Origin: Amylostereum areolatum
Lineage: Eukaryota > Basidiomycota > Agaricomycetes > Russulales > Stereaceae
Direction of reading: 5' to 3'
DNA length: 64,000 bases
NCBI GenBank assembly: GCA_012932865.1
Contig: SAXG01000018.1
Location: 124,001 to 188,000 of the forward strand
In this document: positions 35,201 to 46,073 of the stretch, in pieces
Numbering within the stretch: position 1 is the first letter of the stretch
Layout of the letters: the number at the start of each line of letters is the position of its first letter
Translations under genes and position numbers: made by a program
Notes under the pieces: generated by a model
The model's input: only the letters and a program-made list of their open reading frames with translations
Database searches by the model: none
What the model was told of the DNA's origin: nothing

Positions 35201-36115
35201 GAGGATGTGGTACCTGCGAGATTTGGAGTAAAGGTTTGTTGGGTGGGAGTCGTCGGTGGTGTCAAAGACAAAGTGTTTGGGGGTGGTGAATGAGGAGGGG
35301 GTGTGGCTTCTGGAGAGGGTGTCGGAAGGTGGGATTGACCTGTGTTACGAAGTGATAGAGGGACGGCCGAATGAGGGGAGGTGTCGGATGCCCTTGAACG
35401 CTGTGTCGGAAGAGGTGCCGGAAGAAGAGGTGGTGTAGTTAAATTGGTTGACGAGATTGAGACGTGAGGCTCTTGTAATGGGCAGGGTTTTCCTCCATGA
35501 CCTAGAGAAATAAAAACACCGATGTCTCGGAGCCATGCTCCTTTGAAGTGTCCTCTTGTCCACCGCTGGACTCGATGGAAGGGGTGTCGGATGTGGTCTT
35601 TGCGAAGACATTCAGAGCAAACATTGGGTGATCCGAAGCAGTCCTTGCAGCGCCAATTGCCATCTCCATTCCCACAGTCAACACATTTCGCAGACATCGG
35701 AGCTTCCCTCTTCTGCATGACGGCAATGAAGAGTCGGAGACGGACTTTCCACTCCTTCATGAGCATATTTTGTGTCTGCGATGAAATAAAGTCAATAGAT
35801 TATTCACTCAGAATAATAGTCGCCGACCTTCCCAGCACGTCGAGGGAAAAGCGGTGGAGGTGGAGGTGGTTGCCAGTGAGGATTGGTATCGGCATCGACA
35901 TCAAAGTCATCAACATTATCAAGGTTTGGGGTGTAATCAGTGAGAGAGTTGTGTCGAGTACTGTTATCTCGTTTCTCGACTGTGAGTTTGTCCGGGCGAC
36001 GGACTTTGATCTTGTCGAGAATTGGCCCCTTCTTGAAAGTCATAGTGCCATACCAGTTTCGTTTGGCATTATGTTGTGTGATGCGCGAGGAAGTGAAGAG
36101 TGTGGTCCTTGTCAT
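32229..36115 (-). CDS. KDZ transposase with CxC2-like cysteine cluster
   Basis: Transposase of a Kyakuja-Dileera-Zisupton DNA transposon, minus strand, many exons. The start at 36115 (MTRTTLFTSS) leads into a short basic/acidic exon. The CxC2-like domain follows: CVDCGNGDGNWRCKDCFGSP, CSECLRKDHIRHPFH, then the family hallmark GVFISLGHGGKPCP (about 35680-35480). After a Pro-rich linker come HFCQCDGAASADLQLLALGLYP, RHITLLKRFGAW and QPGQLSLFCVACPQPGVNL (about 34700). The catalytic domain holds VLALYDIMCKYG, GVWHIHGHVDEC and GYIDGEIVETLWS (about 34060-33840). The C-terminal helices end at 32229. Several decayed spots (for example near 34840) may be introns or frameshifts, so activity is uncertain. 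It is the likely mobiliser of the island. Confidence 0.85.
34341..34394. repeat. ATCCGAC heptamer array
   Basis: Five or more head-to-tail CCGACAT units, inside an intron-like gap of the KDZ gene. Same core as the hexamer spread over the island. Confidence 0.85.
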
Positions 36116-36364
36116 GTTCTAAAGCTTAGAATGGTCAGGATGTACTGGAGATGGTGGATGTTGATAGCGAAGATGTCGGGAGTCAACTCGATATGTTATC
36201 TGATGCCTCCGGCATCTCCCGCGCTAATCAGAGCTAACCCAAAAGGCCTTTGCATAATACATCTTTATTGAAACTGAGATGGCTATAGTACTGAGACTAC
36301 ATTAGGTCCTGTGGGTATGATGATTGATATGATTGTGGCATAAGGCTATGTTGGAGGTGGAAAG

Positions 36365-36438
36365 TGTCGGAGGGTCGGAGGGTCGGAGGGATCGGAGGAT
36401 CGGAGGATCGGAGGATCGGAGGGTCGGATGGTCGGAGA
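36365..36438. repeat. GTCGGAGG array near the right end of the island
   Basis: Nine TCGGA units at about 8-bp spacing, non-coding, about 100 bp inside the proposed right end of the KDZ island. Position and orientation recall subterminal transposase-binding repeats of other DNA transposons. Confidence 0.85.
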
Positions 36439-36549
36439 GCTGGCAGGTTTCTGAGGGCACAAGTGTGGGGGTGACCTCTGTGGGACCATATATATAATTA
36501 GACCCCATGGGCCCACTGTGGGACCTATATTAAGATCGGGTTAGTAGAC

Positions 36550-36954
36550 TGGTGGGATATGTGCTACCAACAGACTTGTTTGACTAGACCATGTGGCCAA
36601 GTACGTGCAATCTTCCGCCTCCCTCCTTGCTACGACTCGGACCAATCACATCCCACCCTGGCCTACATCGAATGGTTCACCCCGATGAATAGACCAGTCC
36701 CCGATCTTCGCATGTATCAGGTCTCGAGGTCCACTCAAAATCATCGCCACCGTGCATCCGTTATAACCATTGAGTCCCTCATACAGTCCTGTCATCTATT
36801 CCCTCGATTCCCGCATCTTGGTGTTCATACTACTGATTGGACTTCTGAGAATGTTTACGAGAAGGCGAAAACATTTTACGTTAATCCATTTCTGCGGCAT
36901 TACGAGTTCTCGCAGTTTGAAGACTTACTATCTCTCCCCCCTGTTATCAATTAG
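36550..36954 (+). pseudogene. Plavaka C-terminal domain fragment
   Basis: Reads QVRAIFRLPP, LAYIEWFTPMNRPVPDLRMY, RSTQNHRHRASVITIESL and CHLFPRFPHLG, ending FYVNPFLRHYEFSQFEDLL. This order matches the C-terminal domain of Plavaka-family proteins (compare CALIQWF and HLDSIHRSAHLLPIFG in the copy at 39.7 kb). Nothing of the preceding 300 or so residues is present. It lies directly to the right of the KDZ island on the same strand as the Plavaka N-terminal part at 19.5 kb, so the two may be halves of one interrupted gene, or two different remnants. Confidence 0.6.
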
Positions 36955-37483
36955 CTTATTCTTATGGTTTCACTACGTTGAGCGAGAGCAAAAATATATT
37001 GTCAAGCAGATATGATATTGGCAGTAACATTGGAAGGGTTATCAAGCGGAGGGGGGGGGGGTAGCGGTGGGAAGACGCGGAAGTAGAGCCTAGCCAAGGT
37101 TCGTACTTCGATGGCTCACGATATAGATGTGGTGGATGGACAGGGTCGAGGAGAGGGAAGGGGATAGCTTGAGTCACTGTGAAAGAAAGGCTGGTAGCAG
37201 GTGTTAGCGGTGGACGACAGGAGATGGGCACGGGGCGCACCTGACAAGACTCGGGAGCAAAATTGCCTTGCTGCATGAGCAGCCAAGTCCCTCCAACCGC
37301 CGGGCCATAGGGACTATAACCATTGGTTTTGGGCGGGGTTAGGTGTTGTTTTGCCACCGGGATCAGGGAGGGAGAGGGGAGGGAACGGTGCGATGCGGGG
37401 TTGGAAGTGAGACAGCGATGGGAGTGTCGGAATCGCCGGTCATGAGAGCACAGAAAGTGTCCGTGGATGCTCTCAACGCCCGC
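36955..37483. other. no gene seen
   Basis: G-rich on + with a GGAGGGGGGGGGG run near 37050. The 181-aa minus frame at 36962-37507 has no recognisable feature and no intron structure; I do not support it. Confidence 0.35.
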
Positions 37484-38722
37484 GATGGCAGTATTAAATA
37501 TGATCATTGAGGTGACAAGGGACCAAAGGGGTGTAGATGAAGGTCCGAGATGGTGGAGGACGGCAAAAGATGGAGTGTACTCGTCGAAGGCGTGGGAAGG
37601 TCCGTGACCGACGCGAGTTTGTCTCCGTCATCAGTACTCCAACATCGTCTCTATGTTCAATGGCACTGTACTCCCTGAAACTGGGGACATCCTGGGAGGT
37701 AAATATTTGTTTCACGACCCGCACCTGAAGGTTTCTGACTTGCACTTGGTAGATCATAGATCACATCTCTGGGCCTAGAAATGATGCACCCTCACTCGTT
37801 GAGGGCATCACCGTCAAGTTCATTGGGTCAGGCATATGTGACCTTGAGTTTAACCCGGGTCCTTCACCCCGTGCTTTTGTATGTCATCCTCATCCTCGCT
37901 ACATGACTGCCGACTCTTGCTGACCTGCTAACAGCAAATCCAGATATCAAACTTGAGCATGTCTGCGCTCATTCAATCACTGCAACCCGCACCAACCGTC
38001 CGCACACCGACTATCCCATCCGCTCCCGCACCGACCACTCCCTCCGCTCCTACGCCGACTGCCCGGGCACCGACTACTCCATCCGCTCCCGCACCGACTA
38101 CTTCCTCCGCTCCCACGGCAACTACCCCTTCTGCTCCCGCACCGACTGATCCCTCCGCTCCCGTAGCGATTACTCGCTCCGCTTCTGCACCAACTACCCC
38201 CACACCGACTACTCCCTCCGATCCCGAACTAACTACGGCGGCTTCGCCATTGTCAACTGCCAACCGTGTGCCTTCTGTCGTCTTAGCGTGCACGATCGCT
38301 CATGGGAGCGGAAGGCAAGATAGTATGTTTCCTTTCTTTTTTTCCGAGGGACTTGCGGTATCAAACATATGGTTCCTCAGCTCGCCACTCTCACTGCTAT
38401 AATCCATTCAAAACACTGCACCAAGTTCACCAACATTCCAGCACCATGTCAACCATCTTTCCGCATTCAGCGCCTGACAGGGACTTTTCAGGACACCCTC
38501 CAGACTGCACTCATGCCGCGTCACCCCGTGTAGGATCACATCATATCCCTGGTCATGTGTGGTAGGTTAGTTAGTCTTCTCCTGATCTCGCGTAGCTGAC
38601 ATATCGGCAGGTCCTCGCCCGTGTCGATAGATCCTGACTATCCGTTCCCTCTGTACCGTGATCGGCCAGCTTCCCCGTATCAAAGACAAGGCACTTTTGT
38701 TCCGCTACTAATACGTATACCT
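37484..38722 (+). CDS. hypothetical protein with APTTPSAP repeats
   Basis: Unrecognised spliced gene or remnant. Exon-like pieces are NIVSMFNGTVLPETGDILG (about 37640), an exon after a GTAAATA..TAG intron reading DHISGPRNDAPSLVEGITVK and GSGICDLEFNPGPSPRAF (about 37760-37880), then ISNLSMSALIQSLQPAPTV leading into about ten copies of an 8-residue Ala/Pro/Thr/Ser repeat (37990-38240), and a final RVPSVVLACTIAHGSG. A further piece FKTLHQVHQHSSTMS follows near 38410. The start is unknown and the 5' part has stops. The repeat is coded by a 24-bp tandem unit. Confidence 0.3.
37990..38240 (+). repeat. 24-bp coding tandem repeat
   Basis: About ten imperfect units around CCGCACCGACTACTCCCTCC, each coding APTTPSAP-like octapeptides. 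Confidence 0.8.
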
Positions 38723-39697
38723 GACATAGTCAACGGACCTCTTTACGATCTCTCGGTGGTTCTGTCGCGCTCTCCTTAGGCTCCGTTGTCTCACCGCCTT
38801 GCTGTTGTAGATACAAATCATGATATTGATTGATGCAAGCATGAATAAATTGTGTTTCTTGAAAGCTATGATGATGTGGTGTGTAGCATGGAAGGTAATG
38901 CAGCACTCTGTCAGCAACATAATTTATGTGTACTCTATGTAGTTCTTCATCAGAGTGATTGATGCTATACTGTTATACAATATAGGTAACACTGCTATGG
39001 GGGCTATAGAGTACTATAAATCCACTGCCATGACTATACGGCCGTTGTTGACCTCCAATGTCCCAGCTGAACATATATAGGACAATAAAGTATGCTACTT
39101 AGCTATGTAGGAATGATTTTTTCCTGATGTACGAGAGGTAATGAACATATATATCAAGCCTTACAGTACTAGGTTTGATAACCCAGGTAGGCGGAGAATG
39201 GATAAGGTCGAGATGACCCTCTCCTCATAGATTAGGGAGCCCTTATATACATGACAGAAGAGCCCCAAACAAAGACAAACAAAGCCGGAGTAGGAGTGGG
39301 TCAGAACAGACTACGAAGTGGGTCACCACGGAGTACGTTGTGGGTCACAACACAAGGCAATGTAAGTATAACTCCAAGGTCTAGACCGTGACCAAGGAAG
39401 CTGAGAAGATCGGGATGCCCAAAGGGCTGGATGCGAGGCGAAGGTGGCAAAGAATAAGAACTATGCTAAGTGCATCAGCAACTTGACACATTTTGTTTCA
39501 AGGTTGTGGTGACTTGACACCGTGTTTTGAGCATTGGACAGTTGGCTGACCTTGGGGGAGCAACTTTTATTGGCCAATACACCCCAAACTAAAAGTACTG
39601 ATGTCAATGCCTCAACTTCACCTAATAGATATAGAGATTCCCAACTCAATCTCAATTCAGTTACAATTCGAACAAGTTGCCAAGTACACGGAGTGAT
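38723..39697. other. AT-richer spacer, possible LTR remnant
   Basis: No coding sense. Minus-strand TATA-like GTATATAAGGGCTCCC near 39235-39250 resembles the promoter box of other LTRs in the window (4680, 14970), so a decayed minus-orientation LTR may lie around 39.1-39.5 kb. I could not fix TG..CA ends. Confidence 0.3.
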
Positions 39698-42600
39698 TTA
39701 TTGTATTGTAGGTAGACGAGAATACAAAATATCAAAGCTATTGTGATCAGCCCATTTATTGAGATAGAAGAGACGGAACCAGTTAAGCGAGTCCGAGAAA
39801 TGCATATCAGGATTTACCATAGTGTGGCCAAATATAGGGAGAAGATGTGCAGACCGATGAATAGAATCGAGGTGAATAACTTGGAGATCGGGCTTCCCGT
39901 TGCGTAAGGTATCGGGACGAAAGATACACATGCCCGTGTCCGCATCAGGAGCAGCATCAGTCCGAGAAAACCACTGGATAAGCGCGCAGGGAAATGTTTG
40001 ACCGGAATACTTGAACGAGAAGAGCATCTTGACGCGAGCAACCTCCGGTTGGTCACCAGGCCCTTGTCCTTCAGGGTCCATGCTGACGAGAGTGCAATCC
40101 CGGTGTTCTCCATCGCTTCTCCAAGACGGTGTGGATCGTATGTACTCACGTCGCATGCCTCCAATGCCAGATGGCTCCAAAGGGGCGTGAAAAAGGACCA
40201 TGGCGGAATAGAAGACACGAACACGGTCATGAAACCGTTCGCGGATACGGTTGGCAGTGACAGAGTTGGGGTTTGGGTCGTCTGTGAACTGGTCTCGCAA
40301 GAAGGCATATACAAGTTTACGGAGATTGGGTACACCGACGGAGGTACCAATGTCGCCGACATGCCGTGGATAATTACGCTCTGAGAAGTCATGTTAGAAA
40401 ACACGCGAATAATGGAAACATTCACTCATGAGGTCATCTAGCCATCACAACCCGTTTGATCACTGTCTTGGGTTTGTCTATAGGCCCCCCCGTCGTCTCC
40501 ACAGACAAGGTCCTCTTCCTGCATGCCAGCAGCCTCTCCCGCCGCATCCCTCGCTGGTTGAATCCCGATATCCACCAGTAAACCTTCCAACAGTTCAAGC
40601 ACCCATGCAATGAGCGAGCCGCTAAGCATCCCTCGCTCTTTGAAGTCTACCTGCGCCGCGGCCATCTTGTCAATCCATTGGTTTGTCAACAGCATTTGCC
40701 GCAGAGCCTTGTAGCGGTTAGATCTGTGCCACGGCTCCTTGACGGCCTTAATATGCTTGGCCTTGGTAATTGATGTACACAGCCCGTTAGGGGCACCGAA
40801 CCACTCAATTAGTTGACGGTAGTGTTTCATGGAGTGTTGACGAGGGAGAGAAAACCCCTCCGGGCCTGGTGAGCGGACACCACAGGTTTGAAAGATTATT
40901 TGGTACTTGTGGAACCAAGCAAGGGCTTCGTCAAGGTCGTCGAGGTCCTGTTCCGTGAGCTCGGAACGCTGCGCGATATAGCAGAAGTCGATATACACAG
41001 ATATGGCTTGAACCATATCTGCAGGGGCATGGCCCTTGATGGCATTGACATATACCTACATACGTAGACCGTTGTCAGCGCGCGCAGCTTCGATGAGCAA
41101 CGGACAGATGATAACTACCTTCATCAAGGCTTTGGAGTCGTCACCTGTCCATTGCTTGAAGTTCTGGCCTTCGTGAAACCGTTGCATTCCGGGGAACGCA
41201 GGCGCAAGTGCGATCCTGCACAAAAGATGTTAGATAATAATACACTCCAAGACGAAATGACGTACCGACGATCTATGTTGTCCATGATCTCTTTCGCTCA
41301 CGCTGTGCCGTGCGTAACCTCCAGATACTCCCCAACCCATGTTACGAGGTGATCTTTGAAGCCACCCTTAATTAACTGGTGGAGGAGGTCCATGGACAAG
41401 AGTTCGTTGATGTCGGCGGGCGGAAAACTGTCTGTAAAAGGCTAGAAAAGTAGTATGGGTTAGCGGAACACATCACAAATGGCCTTGCTACCTACTGTGA
41501 TATCACCAACAATCCCGTAACCATCCTATAGTTCCGCAAGCGAGAACAGATCAACGGCTCGCTCGCGATGCTCTTGAGATCGGGGAAGCGCAGGCCCCCA
41601 TTGAGGTCATTTGGAGGTGCTGTACATCTGACAATGAACATATCAATGGCATGTTCGTGAGATCAAGCCGCACGAGAACTTACTTGGGACACCAGTTTTG
41701 TACAACCAAAGCGAGGAGAACTTGTTCCAGGTAGTCTGCAATATAGGGTCCAAGCCCGTATATTACGCGCTGGTAGTGTCCATCGGGATACATAACACCC
41801 TCGGGCACAGTCATGTGAGCCTCGAGAGGTTCAAATATTGCTGCAAGTGATGAGTAGAATAATTGTCGACGGAACTTGCGGAATAACGCCAAGCTTCCGT
41901 TCTGTCTATTAACTGCGAAGAAGGACAGACAGTCAGTCACAAAAGCTGCAGGTGCATGGTCGGCAAGTCTTACCTTTTAGGACGGAGAGAAATGAGACGA
42001 GTGTTACAGCGCCTCGATGCACGTGCCGAACATTGTTATGAACATTTCCGACAGACTGGTACAATGGGTAGAAGTCATTCTGACCCGTCGCAACCAAGAC
42101 CGTTGTCTTGTCGCTACCACCGAGTACGGGCATGAACATGGCTCCATGTGTTGGGGGGTCTTCCGCAATGAAATCCTTTAGCAAGATGTCGAGTCAGCCC
42201 AAAGGTAGCAATGTAACAAGCAAAAATATGCACACATTGTTTCCATGCCCAATTTTCGGACATGAAGTCCTTATATTTCCGGCATCCCTCAGGCTTCTCC
42301 TGTGTCGCATCCTCCCCCTTGATGAACTCGAGGTACAGGACGTAATCCCATTTGCCATCGAAGTCTTGGTTGGATAGATGTTGGTGGGCGATAGTAAGCG
42401 GATCACGCGTCCATACTTCGTACTCCTCGTCCATCCACTTCAGGACATTTGTGGGTGGGCGTTCACCTTGATAGCGTACCCCAAAACATTGCCAAGGTGC
42501 GTCGCCAGCCTCTATTGCATCGATCACATCTTCCATCACGGCATTGCTGGCAAATGGTGGATCTTCTTCCTTGTTACTGTGACTAATCTTGAGGCATAGG

Positions 42601-43136
42601 GCGGCGAGGATCTGGTAGAGTTGGTCGATACAAGCTTTGCCTAGTTGAACTTGAGTAAAGCAGAAGTTGGCAAGTTCGTATCCAATACGATTGCCGAACG
42701 GAGCCCAGTTGCCGTGATCGTTGTCTTTCAGAGGGGGAGGTGTGTCGTGCGGAAGGTCTTGACCATTGCGGTCGCATGGGGTACCTGTTTGTAGATCAGA
42801 ACCATCCAGAACGAGAGTGGCAAGTTGCGTACCATCAAGAATTGGATGGCATACGCACTCTTGGAAGTGTTCGTGTTGAGGCTCCTCATCGTTATGATCA
42901 TTGTATCCAAAGGGATTGTTGTCGAGGTCGTCTTCGCCGTCGTGGATGTCTCCATCGCTATTGGGTTCTGGGAGTGGAAAGTCATCTTCATCTTCACACG
43001 ACGACGAGGAGCTTGAAGAATCTGGGTCAACAAAAAGGGGATGCCAGGTGTTTGTGTGTCGAGTTAAGCCAGAGAGAGAACGAAAGTCTGAGCGACCACA
43101 TTGCGAGCAGGTATAGCGAGTGTAATTATAAGACAT
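39698..43136 (-). pseudogene. near-complete Plavaka transposase
   Basis: Minus-strand Plavaka gene with all main blocks in order. The start at 43136 gives MSYNYTRYTCSQCGRS and a C2H2-type finger (C-x2-C, RHTNTWH). An acidic linker leads to NWAPFGNRIGYELANFCF (about 42700), CFGVRYQGERPPTNVLKWMD, then PTHGAMFMPVLGGSDKTTV and NVHNNVRHVHRGAVTLVSFL (about 42150-42000). Next come GPYIADYLEQVLLALVVQNW (about 41755), DLLHQLIKGGFKDHLVTWV (about 41390), FNKxY-type C-terminal helices from 41016, and the final domain FPCALIQWFSRTDAAPDADT with IHRSAHLLPIFG (about 40000-39830). Short introns separate the pieces. One TGA at 41298-41300 (TA-stop-AKEIMDN) sits where an Arg CGA is likely, so it is probably a recent pseudogene. 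Confidence 0.8.
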
Positions 43137-43315
43137 GTAGTTTCTGGGGGATGGGTGTGAGAGTTGCGCTGGTAAGTGGACGCGCAAACACACTTACATA
43201 TTTCGAGCTCCGAGCCGGCCACGTCACAGTCTGGTTAGTCCTTTTCTTCCTTACAACGTCCTGCCTTCCGTCGTCCCCCCATCCCAGTCCAGCCTTAAAT
43301 TTCCGGTCTTCCACC

Positions 43316-43882
43316 ATGCCACCTAAAGGTTCTCGCCCTAAGGGTACACGAGGAAGCACGAAACAGAAACTTACCGACACTCAGACCGGTTCTGCAGTCA
43401 CGTCCGAACTTGGCGTAGACAAGAAGCCAATTCTGCTGAAGTCCCTGGCACCGGTAGAGTCTCCTGGATCGACAGCTGCCACAACAGAATGGGGCCGTGC
43501 TCGGTGAACCACACGGCAGGCAGTTGATTATCATGTGCTTGATGGCCGCCCTCCCCCTCGACACTCGGGCGTGGAGGTCGCTGCTGAGAAAAAGGAAAAG
43601 GTTCGCGCTCGTGAACAAGCTACGCAACAAAGGCAGGCCAATATTGAGGAGTTCACCACGTTCGAGAATGACGTCGAATCCAAGGACGCCCAGAGCCAAA
43701 AGGAAGCAGCAAACCCACCTATTCGTTCTCAAGTCAAGCTTCGGCAAAGGCTTTCTTCGCGGTCTAAGTCCCCAGAGGCTGCCACTGACAATGACAGTGA
43801 CGAGAGCTCCGAGGAGGTTACAATTCCTTTAGGAACATTTATTATGTCATCTTTTTCCTTCCCATCCGCGCACGATTTGTGA
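43316..43882 (+). pseudogene. internally deleted copy of an Agaricomycete gene family (N-terminus plus 3' end)
   Basis: Starts MPPKGSRPKGTRGSTKQK at 43316, divergent from the Plavaka gene by about 180 bp. After a stop or short intron near 43507 it continues RQAVDYHVLDGRPPPRHSG, a Lys/Glu/Gln helix (AAEKKEKVRAREQATQQRQ), and an Asp/Ser/Glu stretch. It then joins abruptly, at about 43820, to sequence also present at the 3' end of the 50.2-kb gene (shared AGGAACATTTATTATGTCAT, 43831-43851 and 52107-52127, and GTGACGCTNAGACGG shortly after). The middle of the gene is missing, so this looks like an internal deletion. The family is common in Agaricomycete genomes by memory; function unknown. Confidence 0.45.
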
Positions 43883-44354
43883 CGCTGAGACGGGCTAGGT
43901 TAGGGTTACATCAATACAATTTGTCCTTCAATCATTTGTACACTCTCATACAACACCGACTACACTTTTCACTAAAGCTCTACACCAAATATGTACGACC
44001 GTCGGTAAGATGAGCTGTATAGTTATTTCATCCTCTATCCTGTACACCTCCTTCATCATTTAAACACAAACTGAGCAGACAATAATGGTCTTGTTATGCC
44101 AACATGACATCTCTTTACTTCTGCTTATTTTTAAACAACCTATATAAATCTCGTCCAAGACGATTCTACCCTCAAACAATGCTTCCGGCAGCTGCCGCAT
44201 TTTGCTCAAGGTCTTCCTCTTCCTCCTCCTCCCGCACACTCCATCAACATGCGTTGAGTCCATCTTTCTTTCTTTCTTCTTTTTTCTTCCTCCTTCTCCT
44301 CTCGTCCCCTATCCCTAAGCATGGTACCCGACGCACGCAATCCACTACAAGGCA
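43883..44354. other. 3' flank, no gene seen
   Basis: AT-richer, with TATATAAATC near 44141 on + and pyrimidine runs 44215-44300 before the G-rich repeat. Nothing assignable. Confidence 0.35.
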
Positions 44355-45250
44355 CGTACACGCCAGGCCTACGTGCTCGTGCGTCGCGCGATCAGCGTCG
44401 GTCGGGCGTGAAGCCAAGGGGTGCGCAGGCACGCACGTCGAGGGCGAGGGGGTGTGTGGCTCGAGTGCGGGCGCATGTGCGTGTGTCCGTGCATGCATCG
44501 AGGGCAGGCGTTGGGGGCAGGCGTATGGTCAGGCGTTGTGGGCGTTGTGGGCGTTGCGGGCGTGTCATGCGGGCGTGTGTTGGGGGAATGCGTTGGGGGC
44601 GCGCGTGTGGGCGTGCGTTGGGGGCGCGCGTGTGGGCGTGCGTTGGGGGCGCGCGTGTTGGCGCGCGTGCATGCGCGGCAGGCGGGCGTGGCGGGCGGGC
44701 GTGGTGGGCGGACGTGTGAGCGGGCGTGGCGTGTGGGCGTGGATTGCGTGCACGCACGTTGCAGGCAGGCGTGCGGGCGGGCGAGCGAGCGGGCGTGGCG
44801 GGCGAGCGGGCGTGGCGGGCGTGGCATGCGGGCGTGCATTGGGGGCATGCGTTGGGGGCGCGCGTGTGGGCACGCGTTGGGGGCCGCGCGTGTGGGCACG
44901 CGTGCATGGGTGGCGGGCGGGTGGGGCGAGCGGGCGGGGTGGGCGGGCGTTGTGGGCAGGCGCGTTGCGGGAGGCGGGCGTTGCGGGCGGGTGGAGGGGG
45001 AGAGGCGCGGAGGGGGGAGAAAAACCGGGAGACGAAGCTGCAGTGCGCCTCGTGCGCTGACACTCCAAAGGGAGTCTTGAACGCGGGGAATTGGCCTAGA
45101 AGGTGGTGGCTGCGACGTTGAGGGATAGGAGGCGTCGTTGGACGCGGGGGTGGACGGCGGCGTGGCGGCAGGGGGATGGTAGAAGAGAGAAAAAAAGAGA
45201 GCTGGCACGCCTTCCCAATTGGGAAGGCGTCTCGGCAAGTGCCGAGACTC
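44355..45250. repeat. G-rich hairpin-ended repeat, copy 1
   Basis: The left flank block (44355-44421, TACGTGCTCGTGCG then GCGTGAAGCCAAGGGG) matches 53472-53540. The body is a degenerate GGGCGTGC/GGGGGCGCGCGT minisatellite (44500-45000), so every frame on both strands is open and the long frames here are not genes. The right part has GTCGTTGGACG then a purine tract and two adjacent hairpins: a perfect 24-bp palindrome at 45207-45230 and CTCGGCA-AG-TGCCGAG at 45231-45246. The order matches copy 2 at 53.5-55.1 kb. Confidence 0.6.
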
Positions 45251-45268
45251 GAACTCGTCGATAGCGTG

Positions 45269-46073
45269 CACAGCTCTCTAGACTCGTTCCCACATGCTTA
45301 TATAAGAGGGGACGCGAGTTCTGCGAGCGGACTGGGAGAACTTGTCATTGATTTGGCGTGTCGTGCATTTTATGGCCAAATCAGAGGTCGGCACTTGGGG
45401 CTCAGAAAATGGCTTCCGCTTCAAAAAAAAGGTTGTTTACATGTTACACTCAGAATATGTTTCTCAACAACGGCTTTCATTTGGTACTATAAAGTTTGCG
45501 ACCTTTTTTGGGTCCGATTGAAGCACCACTACAAACCACGTTGTAGCCGCGTTGTAACTCACTTCAAACGAGTTTCGTAGTGGCACATCGCTAGATGCGC
45601 GCGAGGTCGCGAGGACTGCTATGCTCCATGGACTTACTATGGAAACATAGACCACTCGTTGGGGCCAGGGGTATGCTATGTCACAGCCAGGAGGTCCTTC
45701 AGCGGAGGGGACACACCATACGGGAGCGTCGGGAACCGGGAACTCGGAGGATGAGGTTGCAGGTGGCTAATACTGACTGCTTACAAAGTGAGTTACAACG
45801 CGGTTTGTAGTGGTGCTTCAATTGGACCCAAAAAAAAGGTTACAAACTTTATAGTACCAAATGAAAGCCGTCGTTGAGAAACATATTCTGAGTGTAACAT
45901 GTAAACAACTTTTTTTCGAAGCGGAGGCCATTTTCCGAGCCCCGAGTGCCGACCTCTGATTTGGCCGTAAAACGTGTGATGCGCCAAATCGACAACAAGT
46001 CCTCCCAGCTGGTCTCACGAGTTCGCCCTTCTTACATAATCATCGTGAGACCGGCTGGGTACGAGCCTAACAG
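45269..46073. mobile_element. long inverted-repeat element, about 805 bp
   Basis: The left arm (about 45269-45566) and right arm (about 45786-46073) are inverted copies, roughly 85-90 percent alike by eye. Shared blocks include GGCCAAATCAGAGGTCGGCA, CATGTTACACTCAGAATATG and AAGCACCACTACAAACC. A unique middle of about 220 bp separates them. Outer ends carry AGCTCTCTAGACTCGT and AGCTGTTAGGCTCGT (right arm reversed). No transposase. I could not fix a target duplication. Confidence 0.75.

Larger units (their letters stand above)
21374..36549. mobile_element. candidate 15-kb KDZ mobile element with cargo genes
   Basis: A block bounded by a 12-bp direct repeat GGGTTAGTAGAC (21374-21385 and 36538-36549), with Plavaka sequence on + outside both ends. 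Inside lie a KDZ transposase gene and five other gene-like units on both strands. The hexamer TCCGAC/GTCGGA recurs from about 21.49 to 36.44 kb, in genes, introns and spacers, and is rare outside. Large multigene KDZ elements are known in Basidiomycota. I could not find convincing terminal inverted repeats. The repeat includes CTACTAAC on the minus strand, which resembles an intron branch point of the first gene, so the ends are inferred. Confidence 0.5.

Noticed and set aside
36962..37507. 181-aa minus-strand frame
   Set aside because: No domain, no splice structure, Pro/Ser/His composition like chance frames in skewed DNA.
45229..45262. tRNA-like fragment (GACTCGAACTC after a stem)
   Set aside because: No acceptor stem, D-arm or anticodon arm can be laid out; it is part of the hairpin repeat.
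44104..45271. Long open frames of 130-318 codons on both strands
   Set aside because: They lie in the GGGCGTGC minisatellite, overlap in all frames, have His/Arg/Ala/Gly-only composition and no domain.
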